Made by a program: the position numbers and the translations under genes | In this document: piece after piece, positions 57,954 through 64,000 of the stretch | Layout of the letters: every line of letters begins with the position of its first letter | Numbering within the stretch: position 1 is the first letter of the stretch | The notes under the pieces: generated by a model | Seen by the model: the letters and a program-made list of their open reading frames with translations, nothing else | The model's database searches: none | Told to the model about the DNA's origin: nothing | Assembly (NCBI GenBank): GCA_963169105.1 | Contig: OY720641.1 | Span: 73,545,496 to 73,609,495, forward strand | DNA: 64,000 bases | Reading direction: 5' to 3' | From: Ceriagrion tenellum | Lineage: Eukaryota > Arthropoda > Insecta > Odonata > Coenagrionidae

Positions 57954-58199
57954 CTGTAATAAAATGTTATTCAAGAATATTTTTTTAGAATTAAAAAAAT
58001 CACATATTTAAATAACAACTCAATAACTTACGATTGTTACTTGAGTCACCTCAAATGACCAATGCGGGGGAATCCCAAAAGTAACCATCTTATTGAAAAA
58101 TGGACCACAAAAGTTTTAATAATCTCAAGAGTGGGATATGTTCAGGAAGTGGAGTGGGAATATGGAGATGAATTTAGTGGGCTTTACACCTCGGCTGAA

Positions 58200-58420
58200 A
58201 ATGACCTTTTAGTTCTGGCTTCTGCCTTAACATAGGAGAGATCTGTGCCTTCCCCTCCATTCCCTGCCCAGGACAACAGTGCCACTGATGGCATGGTTAA
58301 ATGCGTTGTAAGGGTTCAGGAGAATGTTCATAGTGACGTTATAATACAAAATGTTCAACATTTTAATGATCCTCCTTTGAGATGAAGGATTACCATTTAC
58401 AATAAGTGCAAAGGTTTTAA
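58200..58420 (+). repeat. Dispersed repeat, copy 2 (mate at 20215-20450)
   Basis: TTTTAGTTCTGGCTTCTGCC...ATAGGAGAGATCTGTGCC...TTCCCTGCC...GATGAAGGATTACC parallels the 20215 copy through its whole length. Lies inside an NKCC intron next to the 58464 donor. Confidence 0.65.
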
Positions 58421-58463
58421 GAAATATTTGTCGTATGAGTTACAGAGATCACCTGACACTCAC

Positions 58464-58789
58464 CGCTGGTGTGGAGGGAGGAGTCAGAGTCGTATCTGTC
58501 AAGCGTGTCGAGGCTGCCCATGGAGTCGAGGTGGGCCAGCTTGGGCCTCAGGTGGCCCGTGGTCCTGTCGTCGTCCTCCGCAGCCCTTCGCATGCCCAAG
58601 GGACTGCTGCTGAAAGCAGGCTGGGGGGAGCGGAGGTCGGGGGCCGAGGAGGATGCGGAGGGCAGTGCCAGGGACAGGGCATCCATGTGCTCATCGTGTG
58701 GGTGGTGGTGGGTCATTGTGATGCGGGAGTAGTCGAGACCTGTGGCCACTCGCAAGATGGCCACCCCGAGGCGATTGTCGAATGCATCA
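58464..58789 (-). CDS. NKCC: Na-K-Cl cotransporter, exon with HDAFDNRLGV and a Ser-rich insert
   Basis: Minus strand, acceptor CTCCCCACAG, donor ACCAGCG|GTGAGT; 326 bp. First base completes His with the previous exon: H-DAFDNRLGVAILRVATGLDYSRI is the conserved HDAFD-x(3)-GV-x-[IL]-R-x(3)-GLD block of SLC12. After it comes a long, low-complexity insert (HHHPHDEH, PSASSSAPDLRSP, then Asp/Ser-rich TLDRYDSDSSLH), unique to this protein as far as I can tell and GC-rich. Such Ser-rich linkers are usual regulatory/phosphorylated segments of the cytosolic domain. The 175-codon plus-strand frame over this exon is antisense shadow. Confidence 0.95.
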
Positions 58790-59867
58790 CTGTGGGGAGG
58801 AAGAGAGATTGGAATTATGCATTGATTATAACTTATTACTTGGTTTTTTCACATGTTTTATACAAAGTTATAAGAGGTTATAACAAAGTTATAAGTTATC
58901 ATCACTATGTTAACATATTCCATAAAGTTATGCCTGAAACCACCAATTATGCATTGAGGTAGATGGAGGGGGCATTTTGTCATCACACTGCAGCCTGACA
59001 ACTGAAATAAAAAACATATTGGTTATCTCTGCTCTTTCCCCGCTTTCCTATAAAAAGCACGACAGAATAGATGAATTGGCGGGTGAATAGCAAGGATATC
59101 CATAATCTGTTTGAAATTTTAGGCTAGAAACTCTTGAAGCATAAATATGGACTACTTAGTGCAATAAATTCTCAATTTTTCCATAGTTTACACTGGGAAT
59201 GCGGATAATCATTGATTTAAAAAAAATATATGGAAGGAGAATGCACATTGAAAAAGTATGTAAATGCATGCTAATCTCTCGTAAGTTATCGATGGAAAAC
59301 ATTGTAAAAATTCACAATTAGTGTGTCAGCCTGTAAGTGCTCCAGGAAAATCAGTGTTTACAAATATGGCAGACAAGCCACACCTGCGTTTCATCTTCCA
59401 GCATCGACTAAAATAGGAAGTCTTCTCTCCATACATCTCAATGGGAATAAGCTATAAATGGGTGGTTTCCAATCATTTATCTGAGCTAAACTGTTTTAAG
59501 GTGGCTCTAGCATATCTAGTTGAGTGAAAACAAATCTCCTTTTTGGCCCAATGATAATTATCGTGCCAAGCTTTTTCGAATTTAATGATTTGAATTTTAA
59601 TCAAATCTCTGTCTTGATGCGGCCAAAACACTTGCTGCAAACTCCAACGGCGGCCTTACTGGAGTAAAAAAAAATCTCTCTAATAAAATATCTTTCACTG
59701 ACTCAATCACTTCACCAACACGTCAGTTGTCTAATGAATTTGAGTTTTACGGGCCAGACTGGCACGTTCTCTGAATGTGTGCACTTCAGGTGAAATTTCA
59801 TAAACCAACACCTATCAAACTTGGGACTTGTGAGCACACCGTCAATGAGGGCGAGAGCGTTACTTAC
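58790..59867 (-). other. NKCC intron, 1.08 kb, phase 2
   Basis: GTAAGT donor at 59867, CTCCCCACAG acceptor ending 58790, minus strand; His codon CA|T split. Contains the dispersed repeat copy at 59090-59410 and a GTTATAA-rich stretch near 58865-58895. Confidence 0.88.
59090..59410. repeat. Dispersed repeat, copy 2 (mate at 1-410)
   Basis: Contains GTAAGTTATCGATGGAAAAC (59281-59300), identical to 231-250, with flanking similarity on both sides (TGTTTGAAATTTTAGGC, GGAGAATGCACAT, TTTCATCTTCCAGC). Confidence 0.6.
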
Positions 59868-60109
59868 TGGAGGGTGTTGAAGTACCCAATGAGTTCGGAG
59901 CGAGGGCATGTTTGCCAGGTGGATTTGTATCCCATGGCTAGCACATTGGGCCTGAGCTTGCCAACTCCGGAGGCCTTTATGAATGCCTGGGCACCCTCCT
60001 CGAATCCCAGGCCATCAACGACTGAGTAAAAGGCCTTCACCTTGTGCTGCTTGAGCCACTCAGCTGCCCGCCTCTGCCTGGCGCCCTTGCCGCGGTGAGA
60101 AAGACGTTC
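59868..60109 (-). CDS. NKCC: Na-K-Cl cotransporter (SLC12, NKCC type), first exon in window
   Basis: Minus strand; acceptor after a pyrimidine tract, CGTCCGAAAG (AG at 60111-60110), donor CTCCA|GTAAGT. 80 codons plus two bases. Reads ERLSHRGKGARQRRAAEWLK, then HKVKAFYSVVDG, EGAQAFIKASGVGKLRPNVL, AMGYKSTW and YFNTL. [NK]-K-x-KAFY, EGA-x(3)-[IL]-QA-[AS]-G-[LV]-G-[RK]-[LM]-[KR]-PN-x-L-x-[LM]-G-[FY]-K is the first half of the SLC12 cytosolic C-terminal domain. Family members carry Na+, K+ and 2 Cl- across the plasma membrane. The 12 membrane helices and N-terminus lie beyond 64000; the eight exons here encode 434 residues to the stop. NKCC versus NCC subtype is inferred from the C-terminus alone. 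Confidence 0.93.
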
Positions 60110-60259
60110 CTTTCGGACGAAAAAAACAGGGAGAAAACATATTAAAACAGTCAAAGCAATAATCGGCAGTCATTGAGTGCCCGTTTCTATGACTTATCAA
60201 ATAAAAAATTTCTCATATCACGTATTAATTAAGTTCATCTGTTCTTGGATTGGATTTTT

Positions 60260-60545
60260 GGGGAGGCGACTGACAGCTAAGGTCATTTGCACCATAGGGG
60301 ATAGGTAAAGAAGGAAGGGTGGATAGAAACCCAGCGTCGGCATTAGCCTGCTCTTAACGAAAGGCGCCAAGGGGACCGCAGTTTAACATCTCATCTGACA
60401 GACAAAGTACTGTACTTGAAGTGCCCTCCACAAGACACTCAAGTAGGGATCGGGTTTCCTTTGAAAAACATCCTCCTCTGCAGGGATTTGAACCGTGGCC
60501 ATCCATATGGTTAGCCAGTACTCTAGCCACCACACCAACCCAATC
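60260..60545 (-). mobile_element. tRNA-derived SINE (family A), near complete
   Basis: Minus strand: GGTGTGGTGGCTAGAGTACTGGC (A-box-like), GGTTCAAATCC (B box, 60494-60484), then the body GGAGGGCACTTCAAGTACAG, GTCAGATGAGATGTTAAACTG, CGTTAAGAGCAGGCTAATGCC and TTTCTATCCACCCTTCC. Body copies at 50925 and 23640 confirm it is dispersed. Lies upstream of the NKCC exon at 59868 in the same orientation. Confidence 0.8.
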
Positions 60546-61929
60546 CCCTTCATCTGTTCTTGCAGTGGAACACACATACTACATACCTCAAGGGAAATGG
60601 TGCAAGAGTTGTATTCTAAATTTTATCTTTTAATAAAAGTGTATTATAACTTGAGTTTTCGGTGCGGTTATTGAAATATTGGCAAATGTTTCATTTAAAC
60701 ATATTTTTTGGATTTTTTGAAGACACGTCGTGACACCCCGGTATTCTATGCAGCCATTAAAATGATATGGAATATATTATTTCACATTTTGAAGGAAATA
60801 TGCAGATACAAATTTGTTGAATTATTTCGAAAAATATGTCATGTATCGCAAAGATTTGTGTTATAATAAAAATGAATTGCCAAAGAACTAAGTCGGTAAA
60901 ATACATTTTTTTTAAATCCATGATGATCACCAATATGAATGCACATGCAAGATTTCACTCTAATCTGGTCACTAGCAATGATCGCATTGTCTACTTAGTC
61001 TGGCACCAGTTATCAACTGTTGAATATTGGATTCAAGTTCTATTTTCAATGACCCAATGGAAATAAGGTTCATACAAGGCAATTCAATAGAGTTGAACTA
61101 AGATGGTCGTGACATACATTTACTGTTATGAGTTTTTTCAAACTTATCTTCTTGTGACGTAAACAAAAGATCACATAATGCAATATATGATGGTTTCAAA
61201 GTTTTAAAAAAACAATAAAAGATGGCCAGTGAAAGAGGAATTTATGCTAGTGATGCACAACTTATGTCGCAGTAGAGTTTATAATTAGCATTATAAATAT
61301 TACAGTAGTTACTACTGCCATTATTTTTTTTGAGTGAGTTTTACCTAAGTTAATGTATGTTGATTTTTTTACACTCACTAATTATACTTTCTATGAAGCA
61401 TTATTATAGAGTCATTTAGGCATGGGGCTTCTTGGTAGCTATTGTGAAAGAGTTATGAAGTTCTCCAAAAAGGCGAAGATATTCACTGTTAAAAAAAAGA
61501 ATGATGAACGATATTCTGCAATTTGATATGGATTTTCTAAATGTGACAAATCTTCGGATTGATTCATTGTGATATTTCTCGGAATGAATGTGATGTTTTG
61601 TAAACGCTGATATTTCTGATAGGTGCTCTAATGCATGTAGTAAACTTAGGTTTAGAGTTTGATTTGCCCCAGTTTTTGCCAACAGGAACTTGGGGATGAA
61701 GGTTTTTCTAAAGAAGAAGTAAGAAATACCTGTTTTGTCATTTATTTGTACATTGGGAGTAATCATCTTTCGAGATGAAGGGACTTGGATGATGAAACAC
61801 TGTTTTAGACTTAATCAGAAGTTGCTGTTGTGAATACCATCAGGTGTAAGATTTATTGGAAATATCTTAAGTGATGAGAGGGGATAAGTGACTGTCATTT
61901 TTTACCTTTCGGCTTCCATCATATTCAAT
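60546..61929. other. Probable NKCC intron; nothing recognised
   Basis: AT-rich, no exon of the SLC12 membrane/cytosol junction was found. A minus-strand frame of about 115 codons at 61766-61416 is protein-like in length but I recognise no domain and it may be a decayed element. Confidence 0.35.
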
Positions 61930-62215
61930 CCTAACATTGGTTGACTGCAGTCCTTCACCCTTTCCTATCTAATGTGAGGTCCTTTACTTCCTGTTAGCTC
62001 TTCCTGTGTAATTTCCTCTGAATTTGGTCCGTGAACTTTTTCATGGGTCTTCCTCTTGGGACTTTTCCCTCTATTTTACTTTCAATTATGTTCTGTACAA
62101 ACCCATTGTCTCTCAGAGTAAGTCCAATCCATCTGGTTCTTCTTTTCTATATAGTGTTCCGTATGGTCCTATCATCTTCTACTCTTCTGTAAACTTCATG
62201 ACTAGTAAATCGCGG
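61930..62215 (-). pseudogene. LINE ORF2 tail, minus-strand copy
   Basis: Minus strand carries AAAAAGTTCACGGACCAAAT, ACACAGGAAGAGCTAACAGG, TAGATAGGAAAGGGTGAAGG, and upstream GATTGGACTTACTCTGAGAG...; same order as 23400-23600. It continues, after about 320 bp of unrelated sequence, in the 62540-62870 piece. Confidence 0.75.
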
Positions 62216-62539
62216 GACAAAAAATATCAATCCCGCTATTATTAATTTCCCAATCTTCATTTCAACCTTCACCCTTACTAAGTGACCTTCATCCTTCACC
62301 GCCTCCTTTTTCCACATTCCATATTTCCCGAAACCTCAGAAGTCTCCTTATTTTCATTCGCTCCTTTCCATTAGCTCCTCCGTCTTCCTTTCCCATCCAT
62401 CCAGTTGCCCAAAGGAAAGGGAAGGGAACAAACAGATCCATTTCTGTGCGATACACTGAGGGCAAAAGGGTCAAAATAAACAGCCTTTCACTTTCCTCGG
62501 CGACCGCGCCAAGGATATACACTCGGGAGGTGAAGAACT

Positions 62540-62875
62540 TCTACTCTTCTGTAAACTTCATCATTTCTTATTTTTTCCATCCATTTTATTTATAAAATCC
62601 TCCTCTATCACCAGGTTTCGAAGGTTTCTAGTCTATTTTTCCAATGGTCCATGCTTCCGATCCATAGAATCCAACCCTCCAGATGAATGTTTCTACGCAC
62701 TGTTCTCTAGTTTGTATGTAGTCTAATCTTCTTAGAAGATAGCAGTTGTCTTTTAACTATGAACACTTTATTAACTTGGGCTATTCTTCGCTAAGATCTA
62801 TTGTACTTCTTCTGTCCCACATTATGGTACTTCGGAGATAGGTGAAGGAATCCATTTGCTCTAATTTCTTTCCTC
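62540..62875 (-). pseudogene. LINE ORF2 middle piece, minus strand
   Basis: Minus strand includes TTAGAGCAAATGGATTCCTTCACCTATCT, AGTACAATAGATCTTAGC, GAAGCATGGACCATTGGAAAAAT, matching 23030-23290 (TTAGAGCAAGTGGATTCCTTCACCTATCT, AGTACAATGGACATTAAG, GAAGCATGGACCATTGGAG). The stretch 62216-62539 between the two LINE pieces may be an insertion into it: TCTACTCTTCTGTAAACTTCAT occurs on both sides (about 62178-62199 and 62540-62561). Confidence 0.78.
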
Positions 62876-62879
62876 TGCC

Positions 62880-63149
62880 TTATTTTGGTCCTATTCATAT
62901 TAATGTCAGAAAGGAGAAAAGTAGAATTTATTTTGAAATCGGTTTATCTGTGAGTATCAAGCATGGAAAATGGAAGTATTCATACATACTCATTGTACTG
63001 TATCCTTTCAGAGTAGGTGCAGTGAAAAACATTGAATTCTCTGTGGGAGGCCTATAAAACTGACTGCTTTATTTATTTGCTCCTTACTGCCTTATCATTG
63101 TATACCTCTCATGCTTCAATTTAACTCTTATGTTGTGTTTACTCTGACC
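62880..63149. other. Nothing recognised
   Basis: AT-rich; contains no exon or repeat with a visible mate in the window. Confidence 0.35.
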
Positions 63150-63690
63150 ACTTAAGGTGGTTTGAGCGTGAATCGTGAGTCATTGAGTGCATATTTTAAT
63201 AAGTTTTCAAGTATGTCGAAAAGAATTCTGGGACCATGCTTCAATTAAGTACATCAATTGATATGTTGGGAATTATCTGTGAATTTTGTAATATAAATGG
63301 TGTAGGAATTATTTTTAATAATTCTCGTCAAAATAAAAACATTTTTCTCCAGCACCATGTTTTGAAGGCTTACAGTCTTTTCTGTTCAACTTTTCCAATA
63401 GTACGTACTTCTGATCCATAGAGTGCTACGCTCCTCACGATTGTTTTCACATATTGTTTCCTAGTTTATAGTCCTCTTTTCTTTGAGCACAGTAGTTGTC
63501 TTTGCACGTCAGAATGCATAGATGTGCCATTTCCCATGTGAAAGTGTATTCTTCATCAATCGTATCGGTAGGTAGCTTGGTAAGGGGCTGATATTTTGAT
63601 ATCATTGGAAGGGTGTGATATTTTCTGTGAAATGAGACCAAATTCATTCATTTCTTCATGGATCCACATAAGTGGATCCGAGGACCCCAT
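63150..63690. repeat. Dispersed repeat, copy 2 (mate at 3757-4300), interrupted by a LINE scrap
   Basis: Begins CTTAAGGTGGTTTGAGCG and ends past GGCTGATATTTTGATATC. Between them, 63380-63520 carries a minus-strand LINE scrap (GAAAACAATCGTGAGGAGCG..., TATGGATCAGAAG, GACAACTACTGTGCTCAAAG) of the 22708 family, so the LINE piece may have inserted here. Confidence 0.5.
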
Positions 63691-64000
63691 ATTAGGTGGA
63701 CTTGGGTATTATCGATCGTGTTCCATTGAAGGAGTCGAGGCTTCGTCATCGATAGGTCAAGGAGTTGCGATTATCTTTCGCAATCAAAATTGTGTTCAGA
63801 TTATTTATATGGTGAGATGAATAATTTTGTGTGTTTATCTTCCTATTCATTTGTTCATATTCATTCTTTCTTGATCATTTTTCTTATTCATTGTTGTTCT
63901 TATTCATTCATTCAATTTTTAAATATCCAAAATGAACTTCAACAATTGTGCAATAAAAAGTGTTTTCGGCAATCACTAGATGGAAATAAGGAGATTAAAT
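63691..64000. other. Nothing recognised
   Basis: AT-rich end of the window with ATTCATT-rich low-complexity sequence (63840-63920). No exon seen. Confidence 0.35.

Larger units (their letters stand above)
56813..58463 (-). other. NKCC intron, 1.65 kb, phase 1
   Basis: GTGAGT donor at 58463 and TTTGCACAG acceptor ending 56813, minus strand. Holds a piggyBac-like MITE (57301-57581), a candidate alternative exon (57854-57953) and a dispersed repeat (58200-58420) only 43 bp from the donor. Confidence 0.8.

Noticed and set aside
58435..58962. Plus-strand open frame of 175 codons
   Set aside because: It is antisense to the well-supported NKCC exon 58464-58789 and exists because that exon is GC-rich; no family resemblance.
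1..64000. CRISPR arrays, operons, prophage or bacterial islands
   Set aside because: Nothing prokaryotic is present; gene structure and repeats are those of an animal genome.

Overview
This is animal nuclear DNA, most likely from an insect or another arthropod with a large, repeat-rich genome. Genes are split into short exons with canonical GT-AG borders and kilobase-scale introns, long open frames are absent, and the spaces hold LINE, Penelope-like, hAT, piggyBac-like and tRNA-derived SINE remains. Every gene below was assembled by hand from reading frame, splice sites and intron phase; nothing was searched against a database.

Four protein-coding loci can be supported. (1) Plus strand, 10113-11885: the last two coding exons of a Sp/KLF zinc-finger transcription factor (fingers 2 and 3 plus the C-terminus), followed by a probable 4.7-kb 3' UTR with several poly(A) signals. 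Finger 1 and the N-terminus lie before the window, so the first 10 kb is probably its intron and alternative-promoter space; a CpG-rich block with a good donor sits at 5525-5784. (2) Minus strand, 29045-23915: three phase-compatible exons ending a SPAG8-like protein (sperm/ciliary microtubule inner protein). (3) Plus strand, 31574-31708: the first coding exon of a THAP zinc-finger protein whose ATG is separated from the THAP frame by one extra T in a T6 run. (4) Minus strand, 60109-45155: eight exons in perfect phase encoding the last 434 residues of a Na-K-Cl cotransporter (SLC12 family, NKCC type), down to its stop codon.

The rest is mainly transposable elements and introns. Notable elements are a hAT copy with TIRs and a near-perfect 8-bp TSD (21701-22683), a degenerate CR1/Jockey-type LINE (38343-41345) with two further copies of its 3' tail, a second LINE family in many pieces, a Penelope-like element with a GIY-YIG endonuclease (about 45500-46800), three TTAA-flanked piggyBac-like MITEs with internal palindromes, a MITE family flanked by AT-rich tetranucleotides, pogo-like mini-MITEs, two SINE families, and several unnamed dispersed repeat pairs.

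The genes do not form a pathway: a transcription factor, a ciliary structural protein, a DNA-binding THAP protein and an ion transporter happen to be neighbours. The SPAG8-like and THAP loci point away from each other across about 2.5 kb and may share a promoter region. I found no previously unknown system; the points most worth following are the THAP homopolymer frameshift, the phase-compatible extra exon in NKCC and the MITE families.
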